Assembly: GCF_900163655.1 (NCBI RefSeq)
Contig: NZ_FWFG01000030.1
Location: 37,777 to 101,776 of the forward strand
DNA from: Brachybacterium nesterenkovii
Lineage (GTDB): Bacteria; Actinomycetota; Actinomycetes; Actinomycetales; Dermabacteraceae
Length of the DNA: 64,000 nt
Direction: 5' to 3'
This document shows, piece after piece, positions 19,598 to 29,072 of the stretch. The translations under genes and the position numbers were made by a program. The stretch's first letter is position 1. Each line of letters starts with the position of its first letter. The notes below the pieces were generated by a model that ran no database searches, had not been told where the DNA came from, and worked only from the letters and a program-made list of their open reading frames with translations.

Positions 19598-20713
19598 ATG
19601 AGCTCGGATCCGCGCCCCCAGTCCGCCGCCTCCGCGAACCGTGCGTCCGTCCCGGACGCGCCCGCGCCGACCTGGCCCCGTCTCGTGCACCAGCTGGTGC
19701 GGGCAGAGGATCTGAGCGCCGCCGACGCCGCGTGGGCGATGCACGAGGTGATGGACGGGCAGGCGTCCGCCCTGCACCTGGCCTCCTTCCTGGTGGCCCT
19801 GGCCGCCAAGGGCGTCTCGCCGCAGGAGCTGGCCGGTCTCGCCGACGCGATGGTCGAGCACGCCGTCCCCCTCGAGGCGCCCGCCGGGGCCGTCGACATC
19901 GTGGGGACCGGCGGCGACCTCGCCCAGACGGTGAACATCTCGACGATGTCCTCGATCGTGATCGCCGCGGCCGGTCACCCCGTCGTCAAGCACGGCAACC
20001 GCGCCTCGACCTCCCGGTCGGGATCGGCCGATGTGCTCGAGGCGCTCGGCATCCGCCTGGACCTGCCGCCGCAGACCGTCCAGGAGATGGTGCACCGTAC
20101 GGGCATCACCTTCTGCTTCGCCCAGGTGTTCCATCCGTCGATGCGCTACGCCGTCGAGGCCCGCAAGGGCGTCGGGATCCCCACCGTCTTCAACGTGCTG
20201 GGACCGATCACGAACCCCGGGCGCCCCGCCGCCTCGGCCGTCGGCGTCGCGGACCCGACCATGGCGCCGACCGTGGCCCAGGTGTTCGCCGGGCGCGGGA
20301 CCTCGGCGCTCGTCTTCCGCGGTCAGGACGGGCTCGACGAGCTCACCGTGGCGGCGCCGTCGGACGTCTGGGAGGTGCGCGACGGGGAGGTGGCGCACCA
20401 TGAGCTCGATCCCGAGGCGCTCCTCGGCGTCCCGCGCAGCCCGATCGACGCCCTGCGCGGCGGGACCGCGGAGGACAACGCCCAGGTGGCGCGCGACCTG
20501 TTCGACGGGGCGCACGGGCCGGTCCGCGATGCCGTGGCGCTCAACGCGGCCGCGGGCATCCACGCCGCGCGCGCCGCGTCCGCGGACCGATCGGACGGAG
20601 CCGCGTTCGAGGAGCGCTTCGCGGCGGCCCACGCGGAGGCGGTGCGGGTGCTCGACTCGGGGGCGCCGCGCGAGGTCCTCGAGCGCTGGTCGCGGGCCTC
20701 GCAGGACGCCTGA
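19598..20713 (+). CDS. trpD: Anthranilate phosphoribosyltransferase
   Basis: A 371-residue enzyme that transfers phosphoribosyl from PRPP to anthranilate, the second step of tryptophan synthesis. Signatures are GTGGDLAQTVNIST (near 104), KHGNR (near 131), RSGSADVLEALG and NPGRP. It is a lone trp gene here, in the usual actinobacterial position next to ctaE. The first 20 residues are low-complexity and may not be translated in all homologues. Confidence 0.95.
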   Translation: MSSDPRPQSAASANRASVPDAPAPTWPRLVHQLVRAEDLSAADAAWAMHEVMDGQASALHLASFLVALAAKGVSPQELAGLADAMVEHAVPLEAPAGAVDIVGTGGDLAQTVNISTMSSIVIAAAGHPVVKHGNRASTSRSGSADVLEALGIRLDLPPQTVQEMVHRTGITFCFAQVFHPSMRYAVEARKGVGIPTVFNVLGPITNPGRPAASAVGVADPTMAPTVAQVFAGRGTSALVFRGQDGLDELTVAAPSDVWEVRDGEVAHHELDPEALLGVPRSPIDALRGGTAEDNAQVARDLFDGAHGPVRDAVALNAAAGIHAARAASADRSDGAAFEERFAAAHAEAVRVLDSGAPREVLERWSRASQDA

Positions 20714-20739
20714 GCGGTGGGGCCGAGCGGGAGGGGCCG

Positions 20740-20762
20740 TCGGGGACGGCGGCCTGTCCCGA
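20740..20762. terminator. Small hairpin between trpD and the Lrp-type gene
   Basis: TCGGGGAC and GTCCCGA form a short stem with one bulged G between two convergent genes. It is a weak terminator candidate. Confidence 0.35.
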
Positions 20763-20774
20763 TCGGGAAGGCGG

Positions 20775-21065
20775 TCAGCCGGCGGCGGGATCCTCGCCGA
20801 GCGAGAAGCCCTCGCCCAGGTCCCGCGCGGAGTACGCGGCGAAGGCGATGTTCGTGGTCGTGTCCAGCACGCCCTCGACCTTGCCGATGCGGTCGGCGAT
20901 GACGCCCGCGAACTCCTCGTGACGGCGCACCGTGACGATCGCGACGAGGTCGACGTCGCCGGTGACGGAGTAGACGGTCTCGACGCCGGGGATGTCGGCG
21001 ATCTCCTGCGCGACCTCCGGGATGCGGCTGCTGTCGACGATGATCGAGGCGAGGGCGGTGATCAC
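20775..21065 (-). CDS. Stand-alone Lrp/AsnC ligand-binding (RAM) domain protein
   Basis: A 96-residue protein that corresponds to only the effector-binding/dimerisation half of Lrp/AsnC regulators, without the helix-turn-helix. The beta-alpha-beta-beta-alpha-beta pattern and GDVDLVAIVTV strand fit the family. The GTG at 21065 has AGGAG 7-8 nt upstream. Such single-domain proteins may bind amino acids and modify full-length Lrp partners; that role is inference. Its neighbour trpD makes an amino-acid sensing link plausible but unproven. Confidence 0.88.
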   Translation of the reverse strand: MITALASIIVDSSRIPEVAQEIADIPGVETVYSVTGDVDLVAIVTVRRHEEFAGVIADRIGKVEGVLDTTTNIAFAAYSARDLGEGFSLGEDPAAG

Positions 21066-21166
21066 GGGGCGGCTCCTGGGGTCGTGCGGCGGATGCGGCC
21101 CGCCGCTGCGGACCGCGCCTCCACCCTAGCGCGGCGGCGCGGCGCAGGCGCGGCCGTCCGGGGAGC

Positions 21167-22849
21167 TCAGGACCTCGGCGCGGATGCGGCGTAGCGCTGG
21201 GCGAGAGCCTCCGCGTCGAAGAGCGCCCGCACGCCCTGCGCCCACGTCCCCTCGACCAGCACGATCCGCACGTCGTCCTCCGCGAGCCAGCCCAGCAGCA
21301 GCTCCGCCTCCTGGTGGTACCCCTGGCACAGGGGAGCGGCATGCTCCGCCTCGCCTGTGCTCGTCGCGGCGAGGACCTGCGCGGCGGCGACCGGATCAGC
21401 GCCCGGCTCTGCGACGCTCGAGCCGGCGAAGCGCCCCGACCGCATCGCGAGCAGCTCCCACGAGCGGTGGCGCGATCCCGGACGGGGGACGGGGCGGGCC
21501 GCCACCAGCAGCGGGCAGGCCGCCAGAGCGCGCAGCCGGTCCGCCCGCCCGGCGGCCGCGAGGAACGTCTCCGCGGTCGCGCGCAGGCGACCGGCATCCT
21601 CGTAGCGCCCCTCCGCGGCGAGAGCCCGCATCCGCGCGGCGGCATGATCGAGGACCTCCCGCGGGTCCTCGCGCATCGCGCGGCGCATCCGGTCATGGTG
21701 GGAGACGGTCGGCCGGATCCGCTCGGCGCCCTCGAGCGAGGCTCCGCGTCCCATGATCGCGTCGGTGAGCAGCCCGCGCAGGGGCTCGACGTCGTGGCGG
21801 GAGCGCAGGGGACCGATGAGGGCGGAGCCGTCGTCCTCGCTGCGGGCCAGGCGCGCACCCCGCAGCCCCTCGCGCCCGGGCCCGAGCCGCAGCCACAGCG
21901 CCTTCTCCGGGCGCAGGCCGTGCCGGTTCGCGGGCGGCTGCTCGGCGGCGATGATCCGCAGCTCGCGCACGGCGGCCTCGATCGCCGTCGCGCAGACGAT
22001 GGGACGGATCTCCCGGGCGCGCGGCAGCATGTCGAGCACGCGGCGCCGGGTCTCGGCGGCCGTGAAGTAGGTGCGCACACGGGTGCGCAGATCGCGGCTG
22101 GTGCCGACGTAGAGGACGGCCCCGTGCTCGTCGAGGAACTGGTACACGCCGGGGGCCGAGGGGATCGCATCGGCCAGGTGCCGCTGGCGCAGCTGGACGG
22201 CGCTGGCCCGGCGGTGGGCGCCGGCGAGGTCCTCGAGGGTGTCGAGGCCGCGCGGGGTGAGCCGCTCGATGATCGCGTGCAGCACGTCGACGGTCGCCCG
22301 GGCGTCGGAGAGGGCCCGGTGATCGGGCGACGTCGCGGCTCCCACATGCGCCGCGAGCGTGCCCAGGCGGTGGTCGCGGACCTCGTCGCGGCCGTAGGCC
22401 ATGCGGGCCAGGCGCAGCGTGTCGAGCACCGTCGGCTCGGGCCAGGCGAGGTCCAGGCGCGCCGCCGCGGCCTTGAGGAACGCGATGTCGAAGCGGGCGT
22501 TGTGGGCCACGAGCGCGGCATCGTGGGCGAAGTCGAGGAACATCGGCAGGACGGTCGCGATGTCCGGCGCCCCGGCCACGGTCGCATCGGTGATGCCCGT
22601 GAGCGCGGCGATGTACGCGGGGATCGGGCGACGGGGGTCCACGAAGGTGCGGAACTCGCCGGTCACCTCCCCGCCGCGCACCCGGACCGCACCGATCTCG
22701 GTGATCGCGTCGTCGGTCGGGCTGGTGCCCGTCGTCTCGAGATCGACCACCACCAGCTCGGCCTCGGCGAGCGGGGTGCCCAGGTCCTCGAGCGAGAGCT
22801 GGCGGTGGCGATGGCGGGGCACGTGGGGGAGGGGGACGGCGGCGGGCAT
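21167..22849 (-). CDS. DEDDh exonuclease fused to a GIY-YIG (UvrC-like) domain
   Basis: A 560-residue two-domain nuclease. Residues about 25-195 form a DnaQ-like 3'-5' exonuclease with DLETTG, HNARFD and HRALSDA. From about 215 to 300 lies a GIY-YIG domain (PGVYQFLDEHGAVLYVGTS) like the UvrC N-terminus, followed by a helical UvrC-like region without the UvrC C-terminal RNase H/HhH part. It probably acts in DNA repair. The M. tuberculosis counterpart by position is Rv2191. No strong SD precedes the ATG at 22849. The frame is open far upstream into the acyl-CoA synthetase gene, but that is antigenic to no protein family and is a shadow. Confidence 0.88.
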   Translation of the reverse strand: MPAAVPLPHVPRHRHRQLSLEDLGTPLAEAELVVVDLETTGTSPTDDAITEIGAVRVRGGEVTGEFRTFVDPRRPIPAYIAALTGITDATVAGAPDIATVLPMFLDFAHDAALVAHNARFDIAFLKAAAARLDLAWPEPTVLDTLRLARMAYGRDEVRDHRLGTLAAHVGAATSPDHRALSDARATVDVLHAIIERLTPRGLDTLEDLAGAHRRASAVQLRQRHLADAIPSAPGVYQFLDEHGAVLYVGTSRDLRTRVRTYFTAAETRRRVLDMLPRAREIRPIVCATAIEAAVRELRIIAAEQPPANRHGLRPEKALWLRLGPGREGLRGARLARSEDDGSALIGPLRSRHDVEPLRGLLTDAIMGRGASLEGAERIRPTVSHHDRMRRAMREDPREVLDHAAARMRALAAEGRYEDAGRLRATAETFLAAAGRADRLRALAACPLLVAARPVPRPGSRHRSWELLAMRSGRFAGSSVAEPGADPVAAAQVLAATSTGEAEHAAPLCQGYHQEAELLLGWLAEDDVRIVLVEGTWAQGVRALFDAEALAQRYAASAPRS

Positions 22850-22965
22850 GGGCGTCAGGCTACGACCGGCCCCCGACGGACGAGGGCGGCCGAGGCGCGA
22901 AGGATGCACCGAGGCAGAGGTGCGGACCGGCGGGTTCTCGCTGCCGGGCCGTCGCTGCTCTCGGC

Positions 22966-24774
22966 TCAGGCCTGCGGGCGCGGGCCGGAGTACAGGCGCT
23001 CGATGACGTCGGAGAAGTCCTTGACCACGATGTTCCGCTTGAGCTTGAGCGACGGGGTGAGGTACCCGTTCTCCTCGGTGAAGTCGGTGTCGATGATCTC
23101 GAACTTGCGGATGGACTCCGCGCGGGAGACCGAGCGGTTGGCGTCGTCGATCGCGGCCTGCACCGCCGCGCGGACGGTCGCATCCTGCGCGGCCTCGGCG
23201 ACGGACATCTCGCCCAGCCCGTGGTTCTTCAGCCACGCGGGCAGCATCTCCGCGTCGAGCGTGATGATCGCCGCCACGAACGGCTTCTGGTCGCCCACGA
23301 CGATGCACTGGGCCACGAGCGGATGCGCGCGCACCTGGTCCTCGAGCTGCGCGGGCGCGACGTTCTTGCCGCCCGCGGTCACGATGAGCTCCTTGGAGCG
23401 ACCGGTGATCGACAGGTAGCCGTCCTCGTCGAGGGAGCCCATGTCCCCGGTGCGGAACCAGCCGTCGCGGAGGGCGGCCGCCGTGGCCTCCTCGTTGCCG
23501 TGGTAGCCGCGGAAGACCATGACCCCCTTGACGAGGATCTCGCCGTCGTCGTCGATCGCGACGGAGCCTCCGGGCAGCGGGGGGCCGACGGTGCCGATCT
23601 TCACGTTCCACGGATTGTTGACGCCCACCGGGGCCGTGGTCTCGGTGAGGCCGTAGCCCTCGAGGATCGTGACGCCGATGCCGCGGAAGAAGTGCGCCAG
23701 ACGCTCCCCGAGCGGCGCGCCCCCGGAGACCGCCCACGACACCTGCCCGCCCATGGTGGTGCGGAGCTTGGCGTAGACCAGGCGGTCGAAGAGCGCGTGC
23801 TTGGCGCGGACGGACAGCGGGATGCGGCCCTCGGAGATGCCGCGCGAGTAGGCGATCGCGGTCTCGGCGGCCTGGGCGAAGATCTTCTGCTTCCCCGATT
23901 CCGCGGCCTTCTGCTCGGCGCCGTTGTAGACCTTCTCGAAGACGCGCGGGACGGCGAGCAGGAAGGTGGGGCGGAACGTCTGCAGGTCCTCGAGGAGGGT
24001 CTTGGCGTTGGGCGTGAAGGCGATCGTCGTGGCCCAGCTGATCGTCGTCACCACGAGCATCCGTGCGAAGACGTGCGCCATCGGCAGGAACATGAGCATG
24101 CGCGAGCCCGGGGGGAGGACGGCCTCGCCGAGGAGGCCGACGGCGTTCCTCGCGGCGCCGATGAAGTTCGCGTGCGTGAGCTCGGCGCCCTTGGGGCGCC
24201 CGGTCGTCCCGGAGGTGTAGATGATCGTCGCGACGTCCTCGGCGCGGCGCGAGGAGCGCGCGGCCTCGAGGTCCTCGTCGGAGACGTCGGCGCCGGCGGC
24301 GCGGAGCTCGTCGAGGCCCCCGGCGTCCATGCACCAGACCTTCTCGATCGAGGGGACCTCGCCGCGGATCGACTCGACGTCCTCCGCATGGCGGCGGGAC
24401 TCGACGATCGCGAAGCGGGCGCCCGCGTCCCCGACGATCCACTGGATCTGGGAGGGGGAGGACGTCTCGTACACCGGGACCGAGGTGCCGCCGGCGAACC
24501 AGATCGCCCAGTCGACGAGGGTCCACTCGTAGCTGGTGCGGGACATGATCGCGACGACGTCCCCGCTGCGCAGACCGGCGGCCAGCAGGCCCTTGGCCAG
24601 GGCGCGCACCTGCTCGAGGAACTCCGCGGTGCTCAGCGGCGTCCAGCCGCCGTGCCCGTCCGCGCGCTCGAGCAGCGGGATGTCGCCGTGGTCGCGCAGG
24701 CGGCCCAGCAGGAGATCAATGGTGTTCTCGTGCTCGGCGACGGTGGCGATGGCGGCGGTGGAGAACTGCTTCAC
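22966..24774 (-). CDS. Long-chain fatty acid--CoA ligase (AMP-forming)
   Basis: A 602-residue adenylate-forming enzyme that activates fatty acids to acyl-CoA. It shows the P-loop-like A3 motif [16 protein letters not shown] (near 182), the A5 motif [10 protein letters not shown] (near 370) and the C-terminal [17 protein letters not shown] hinge. It resembles the FadD15/FAA1 class and matches fadD15 by gene order. The GTG at 24774 has GAGGAG 7 nt upstream. No transmembrane segment; likely membrane-associated or cytoplasmic. Confidence 0.93.
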   Translation of the reverse strand: MKQFSTAAIATVAEHENTIDLLLGRLRDHGDIPLLERADGHGGWTPLSTAEFLEQVRALAKGLLAAGLRSGDVVAIMSRTSYEWTLVDWAIWFAGGTSVPVYETSSPSQIQWIVGDAGARFAIVESRRHAEDVESIRGEVPSIEKVWCMDAGGLDELRAAGADVSDEDLEAARSSRRAEDVATIIYTSGTTGRPKGAELTHANFIGAARNAVGLLGEAVLPPGSRMLMFLPMAHVFARMLVVTTISWATTIAFTPNAKTLLEDLQTFRPTFLLAVPRVFEKVYNGAEQKAAESGKQKIFAQAAETAIAYSRGISEGRIPLSVRAKHALFDRLVYAKLRTTMGGQVSWAVSGGAPLGERLAHFFRGIGVTILEGYGLTETTAPVGVNNPWNVKIGTVGPPLPGGSVAIDDDGEILVKGVMVFRGYHGNEEATAAALRDGWFRTGDMGSLDEDGYLSITGRSKELIVTAGGKNVAPAQLEDQVRAHPLVAQCIVVGDQKPFVAAIITLDAEMLPAWLKNHGLGEMSVAEAAQDATVRAAVQAAIDDANRSVSRAESIRKFEIIDTDFTEENGYLTPSLKLKRNIVVKDFSDVIERLYSGPRPQA

Positions 24775-24876
24775 GACGGACTCCTCGGGTCGGGACCTGG
24801 GCGCGTCGGGCGGGGATCGGCGCGCGCCGCCCGGGGGCGATGGCGGACGCGGCGGGGTCCGACGACGGTGCAGGCC

Positions 24877-24882
24877 ATCCTA
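24877..24882 (-). promoter_or_regulatory. Candidate -10 box for the acyl-CoA ligase gene
   Basis: TAGGAT on the - strand (24882 to 24877) would give a leader of about 95 nt. It lies back-to-back with the box for the divergent glucokinase gene. Confidence 0.35.
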
Positions 24883-24907
24883 CGGCGCGTGCCGCCTCGT
24901 TCCCGCC

Positions 24908-24913
24908 TAGCAT
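24908..24913 (+). promoter_or_regulatory. Candidate -10 box for the glucokinase gene
   Basis: TAGCAT fits TANNNT and would give a leader of about 80 nt before the ATG at 25000. Confidence 0.35.
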
Positions 24914-24999
24914 GGACCGCGGGGGCATGCGCGTCGTCGCGGCCCTGGGGCGCAGCCACGTCGAGCGAGAGGGTCCGTGCGGCCCGAGGAAGGATCGGG

Positions 25000-25947
25000 A
25001 TGCTGTCCATCGGGATCGACATCGGGGGGACGAAGATCGCGGCCGGGGTGGTCGACGAAGAGGGGCGGATCATCGCGCAGGCGCAGCGCCGCACGCCCGC
25101 CCAGGACCCCGATCTCCTCGAGCAGGCCGTCGCCGATGCGGTGCGCGATCTGCGCGAGCGCCATCCCGTGGTCGCCGTCGGCATCGGCGCGGCGGGCTTC
25201 GTCGGCGCGGACCGCCGGACCGTCGTCTTCGCCGCGAACCTGAACTGGCGCGACCGGCCCCTGGCCGCGAACGTCGAGGCCCTCGTCGATCTGCCGGTCG
25301 TGGTGGAGAACGACGCGAACGCCGCGGGCTGGGCCGAGTTCCGCTTCGGACCGGCCGCCGACGCCTCGAACATGCTGATGATGACGGTCGGCACGGGCCT
25401 GGGCGGCGCGATCGTCGTCGACGGGCGCCTGCTGCGCGGCGCCGGCGGCTTCGCCGGCGAGATCGCGCATATGACGGCCGTGCCCGACGGTCAGTGGTGC
25501 GGCTGCGGCAATCGCGGCTGCCTCGAGCAGTACACGGCCGGTACGGCGCTCGTGCGCTCGGTGCGCGCGGCGGCCTCGACGGGCGATCCGCTGCTGGCTC
25601 CGATGCTGGCGGCCGCCGGCGGCGATGTCGAGGCGATCGACGGCCCGCTCGTGACGGAGCTCGCGACCGCCGGGGACCCCGGGGCGCGCCGCCATCTGGC
25701 CGAGCTGGGCTCGTGGCTCGGATTCGGGGCCGCGAGCATCGCCGCCGTCCTGGACCCGGAGATCATCGTCATCGGCGGCGGCGTGTCCGAGGCGGGCGAT
25801 CTGCTGCTCGGTCCGGCGCAGGACCGCTTCGCCGCGGCGCTCACCGCCCGCGCCCATCGCCGTCTGGCCCCGTTCAAGCAGGCCTCCTTCGGCAATCGCG
25901 CGGGGATGATCGGCGCGGCCGATCTGGCCCGCACCGACGACGCCTGA
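25000..25947 (+). CDS. ROK family glucokinase
   Basis: A 315-residue sugar kinase that probably phosphorylates glucose with ATP. The ATP-binding DIGGTK (residues 7-12), GTGLGGAI (near 132) and the ROK zinc motif CGCGNRGCLEQ (166-176) are present, as is the catalytic Asp in ENDANAAGW. The ATG at 25000 has GAGGAAGGA upstream. There is no N-terminal HTH, so it is an enzyme rather than a ROK repressor. It ends 28 nt from the convergent esterase gene. Confidence 0.92.
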   Translation: MLSIGIDIGGTKIAAGVVDEEGRIIAQAQRRTPAQDPDLLEQAVADAVRDLRERHPVVAVGIGAAGFVGADRRTVVFAANLNWRDRPLAANVEALVDLPVVVENDANAAGWAEFRFGPAADASNMLMMTVGTGLGGAIVVDGRLLRGAGGFAGEIAHMTAVPDGQWCGCGNRGCLEQYTAGTALVRSVRAAASTGDPLLAPMLAAAGGDVEAIDGPLVTELATAGDPGARRHLAELGSWLGFGAASIAAVLDPEIIVIGGGVSEAGDLLLGPAQDRFAAALTARAHRRLAPFKQASFGNRAGMIGAADLARTDDA

Positions 25948-25963
25948 CGCCGCGTCCAGTCCT

Positions 25964-25999
25964 CAGGCGCCGGCGTCAGGCGCCAGGCGTCGGCGCCTG
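25964..25999. terminator. Hairpin at the glucokinase/esterase convergent junction
   Basis: CAGGCGCCGGCG (25964-25975) pairs with CGTCGGCGCCTG (25988-25999) with one wobble. The right part encodes the esterase C-terminus, so the element overlaps that gene's end. Confidence 0.5.
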
Positions 26000-26758
26000 G
26001 GGCGCCATGACGCGGTCGAGGAACGCGGAGGCGGTCTCGAACAGCAGTGGAGCGTCGTGGTCGAGCGTGGCCACGTGGAAGCTCTCGCGCAGTGGGAGGC
26101 GCTCGACCGGTCCGCTGACCCGCTCGGCCACGAGATCGCTGCACCGCGGGTCGACCACGTGGTCCACGGTCGAGGTCGCGAGCAGGACCGGGCACCGCAC
26201 GTCGCCGAGGCGGTGCCGCACCTCGCGCTGCAGGCGCCGGAGCTGCTCGACGCCGCGCACCGGCGTCCGCTCATAGGCCTCCTCGAGCGCGCCGCTGCGG
26301 GTGTCCGCGCCGATCGCCCCGACGGAGGCGACGACGTGCTGCAGGACGGGCACGGCCAGGTGCTGGGCGCGGGGGAGCGCGAGCGCGGGATTGACCAGCA
26401 CGAGGGCGGCGATCCCCGGGGCCAGGTCCGGGTCCTCGGCGAGCGCGAGGGCGAGCGCCCCGCCCATCGAGAGCCCGCCGACGACGATGCGGCCGTGCCG
26501 GGAGATGAGGTCGCGGGCCTCGGCGGCCAGCGCCGCCGTCCACGCCGAGCGATCGGTGACGGCGAGGTCGCGCCACGTGGTCCCGTGGCCGGGCAGCAGC
26601 GGGATCGACACCTCCCATCCGCGCCGTGCCTGATGCTCGCCCCACGGCCGCATGCTCTGCGGGGTGCCGGTGAAGCCGTGGCACAGGAGCAGGGCGCCGG
26701 GGGCATCGGCGCTACGATGGCGGGCGCGCCAGGCGCGGGAGCTCTCGCTGAAGGGCAT
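25976..26758 (-). CDS. Alpha/beta hydrolase (carboxylesterase/lipase-like)
   Basis: A 260-residue hydrolase resembling the Est30/monoacylglycerol lipase group. The oxyanion motif CHGFTGTPQSM, nucleophile elbow GLSMGG (Ser near 96), an Asp in TSTVDHVVD and a His in ESFHVATLDHD make up the catalytic set. No signal peptide. ATG 26758 has GGGAG 8 nt upstream and was chosen over ATG 26773. Its substrate is unknown; the divergent PlsC-type acyltransferase suggests a lipid context. Confidence 0.88.
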   Translation of the reverse strand: MPFSESSRAWRARHRSADAPGALLLCHGFTGTPQSMRPWGEHQARRGWEVSIPLLPGHGTTWRDLAVTDRSAWTAALAAEARDLISRHGRIVVGGLSMGGALALALAEDPDLAPGIAALVLVNPALALPRAQHLAVPVLQHVVASVGAIGADTRSGALEEAYERTPVRGVEQLRRLQREVRHRLGDVRCPVLLATSTVDHVVDPRCSDLVAERVSGPVERLPLRESFHVATLDHDAPLLFETASAFLDRVMAPQAPTPGA

Positions 26759-26871
26759 GCCGCATGCTCCCATCGCCGGGGCGCGGCGGCCACCCCGTCC
26801 GCGTCCGGCGCCTCAGCAGCCGTCCGCCCCTCCGCCGTCGAGCCCCGGAGGGACCCGCCCGGAGGAGCACC

Positions 26872-27594
26872 GTGCTCTACAACGTCTTCAAGCCGATCGT
26901 CGTCCTGATCCTGCGCCTCGTCTGGCGCCCCGCGATCGAGGGCGCCGAGCGGATCCCCGATCGCGGCGCCGTGATCCTCGCCTCCAACCACGTGTCCGGC
27001 GCGGATACCGTCTTCATGCCGGCGCAGGTGCGCCGCACGGTGCGCTTCCTGGCCAAGTCCGACTTCTACAGCGGCGGCTCCCGCATGAACCGCGTGCTGG
27101 GCCTGTTCCTGCGCAGCATCGGCGTCATGCCGGTCAACCGCAGCGGCGGCGCCGCCTCCCGCACCGCGATCGCGGCGGGCCTGACGGTGCTCGAGCGCGG
27201 CGAGGTGCTCGGGATCTACCCGGAGGGGACGCGCAGCCCAGACGGCCGTCTCTACCGGGGCAGGACCGGAGCCGCGCGCATGGCGCTGGAGTCCGGCTGC
27301 CCGATCATCCCGATCGCGATGCTCGGCGCCTATGAGGCCCAGAAGGGCCGCACGTTCCTGCCGCGTCGGCGACCGCGGATCCGGGTCCTCGTCGGCGAGC
27401 CGATCGACGCGCGCGCCGCCGTCGCTCAGATGGAGGCGGTCAGCGAGGGCGAGCGGCTGCGGGCGCTGACCGATCGGGTCATGGACGCCATCGCCGCGAT
27501 GTCCGGCCAGGAGCAGGTGCCCGAGTACGCCTCCGATGCCAAGCGCCGCCTGCGGGCCGAGAGCGCCGCGAAGGACGCCGGAAGCGCCGCCTGA
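26872..27594 (+). CDS. 1-acyl-sn-glycerol-3-phosphate acyltransferase (PlsC family)
   Basis: A 240-residue membrane-associated acyltransferase of phospholipid synthesis. It has an N-terminal hydrophobic segment (about 5-20), the catalytic NHxxxxD box as NHVSGAD (about 39-45), and the substrate box YPEGTRSPDGR (about 116). The GTG at 26872 follows a strong GGAGGAG. The frame is open upstream but without family sequence. It matches Rv2182c by gene order. It may acylate lysophosphatidic acid; the acyl donor is not predictable. Confidence 0.9.
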   Translation: MLYNVFKPIVVLILRLVWRPAIEGAERIPDRGAVILASNHVSGADTVFMPAQVRRTVRFLAKSDFYSGGSRMNRVLGLFLRSIGVMPVNRSGGAASRTAIAAGLTVLERGEVLGIYPEGTRSPDGRLYRGRTGAARMALESGCPIIPIAMLGAYEAQKGRTFLPRRRPRIRVLVGEPIDARAAVAQMEAVSEGERLRALTDRVMDAIAAMSGQEQVPEYASDAKRRLRAESAAKDAGSAA

Positions 27595-27612
27595 CGGCCC
27601 GGCCGCGGCCGT

Positions 27613-27635
27613 GCCCGCGCATCGGACGCGCGGGC
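27613..27635 (+). terminator. Hairpin after the acyltransferase gene
   Basis: A perfect 8-bp stem, GCCCGCGC against GCGCGGGC with a 7-nt loop, 18 nt past the stop. Confidence 0.5.
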
Positions 27636-27656
27636 CCGCGGGCGCGGTCGATCGCC

Positions 27657-27662
27657 TACCCT
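27657..27662 (+). promoter_or_regulatory. -10 box placed for leaderless aroG mRNA
   Basis: TACCCT ends 6 nt before the GTG start at 27669, and no SD lies between them. Confidence 0.5.
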
Positions 27663-27668
27663 GGCCCC

Positions 27669-29066
27669 GTGAACCCTCTGCGCGCCTCCTCCCACGTCCT
27701 CGAGCACGACTTCTCGCTGTCCGCCTCCGCGGCCGAGCTGGACTCGCTCGCGGCCTGGCGCGAGCGCCCGCGCATCCAGCAGCCCACGTGGCCCGACGAG
27801 GACGCGCGCGCGACCGTGGCCGAGCGCCTGCGCCAGGCCCCGCCGCTCGTGTTCGCCGGCGAGGTGGACCAGCTCGCGGACCGCGTGGCCTCCGCCGCGC
27901 GGGGCGAGGCGTTCGTCCTCATGGGCGGCGACTGCGCCGAGACCTTCGCGGACTCGACCGCGGACCGGATCCGCAACAAGATCCGCACGATCCTGCAGAT
28001 GTCCGCGGTCCTCACCTACGGCGCCTCGATGCCCGTGGTCAAGATGGGGCGCATGGCCGGGCAGTTCGCCAAGCCGCGGTCGGGCGACACCGAGACCCGT
28101 GACGGCGTGACGCTGCCCAGCTACCGCGGCGACGGCGTCAACGGCTTCGAGTTCACCGAGGCCTCCCGCCTGCCCGATCCCGAGCGGCTGTGGCGCATGT
28201 ACACCACCAGCGCGTCGACGCTGAACCTCATGCGCGCCTTCACGACGGGCGGCTTCGCGGATCTGCGCGAGGTCCACGCCTGGAACCAGGGCTTCATCGC
28301 CGGCCCGGAGTACGCGCGCTACGAGTCCCTCGCCCGCGACATCGACCGCGCGGTCCGCTTCATGGCCGCCTGCGGCTACGACTTCGAGGCCCTGCGCTCG
28401 GTAGAGTTCTACGCCGCGCACGAGGGACTGCTGCTCGACTACGAGGAGGCGCTCAGCCGCATCGACTCGCGCACCGGGCAGGTCTACGACTGCTCGGGCC
28501 ACTTCCTGTGGATCGGCGAGCGCACCCGGCAGCTCGACGGCGCGCACGTGGAGTTCCTGGCGAAGGTCTCCAACCCGATCGGCGTGAAGCTGGGGCCGAC
28601 GGCGACGGTCGAGGACGCGCTCGCGCTCATCGATGTCCTCGACCCCGAGCGCCGTCCGGGCCGCCTGACCTTCATCACCCGGATGGGCGCCGACCGGATC
28701 CGGGACGCGCTACCGCCGCTGGTCGAGGGGGTGCGGGACGCCGGGGCCGAGGTCGCGTGGGTGACCGACCCGATGCACGGCAACACGATCACGTCCTCCA
28801 ACGGCTACAAGACCCGGCGCTTCGAGGACATCCTCGACGAGGTCGTCGGCTTCTTCGAGGTGCACGAGGGGCTCGGCACGATCCCGGCGGGTCTGCACAT
28901 GGAGCTCACCGGCGACGACGTCACCGAGGTCCTGGGCGGTGTCGGCGAGATCGACGAGATCGGGCTGGAGCGCCGCTACGAGACCCTCGTGGACCCGCGG
29001 CTGAACCACCGGCAGTCCCTCGAGCTCGCCTTCCTGGTCGCCGAGCGGCTCTCGCGCCGCGCCTGA
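27669..29066 (+). CDS. aroG: 3-deoxy-D-arabino-heptulosonate 7-phosphate synthase, class II
   Basis: A 465-residue plant-type DAHP synthase that condenses PEP and erythrose 4-phosphate to open the shikimate pathway. The metal-ligand set of the class is visible: Cys89 in MGGDCAETF, His in DPMHGN, Glu in HMELTGDD and Asp in DPRLNH. The start is a GTG without SD and with a -10 box 6 nt upstream. It ends 6 nt before the convergent kinase gene, the same aroG-kinase-HTH order as Rv2178c-Rv2176-Rv2175c. No chorismate mutase gene is in the window. Confidence 0.96.
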   Translation: MNPLRASSHVLEHDFSLSASAAELDSLAAWRERPRIQQPTWPDEDARATVAERLRQAPPLVFAGEVDQLADRVASAARGEAFVLMGGDCAETFADSTADRIRNKIRTILQMSAVLTYGASMPVVKMGRMAGQFAKPRSGDTETRDGVTLPSYRGDGVNGFEFTEASRLPDPERLWRMYTTSASTLNLMRAFTTGGFADLREVHAWNQGFIAGPEYARYESLARDIDRAVRFMAACGYDFEALRSVEFYAAHEGLLLDYEEALSRIDSRTGQVYDCSGHFLWIGERTRQLDGAHVEFLAKVSNPIGVKLGPTATVEDALALIDVLDPERRPGRLTFITRMGADRIRDALPPLVEGVRDAGAEVAWVTDPMHGNTITSSNGYKTRRFEDILDEVVGFFEVHEGLGTIPAGLHMELTGDDVTEVLGGVGEIDEIGLERRYETLVDPRLNHRQSLELAFLVAERLSRRA

Positions 29067-29072
29067 GGCGGC

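Noticed and set aside
21167..24526. A single 1119-codon leftward frame that could be read as a large fusion protein
   Set aside because: Only the last 560 codons (from 22849) are protein-like; the upstream part is an out-of-frame shadow of the acyl-CoA ligase gene.
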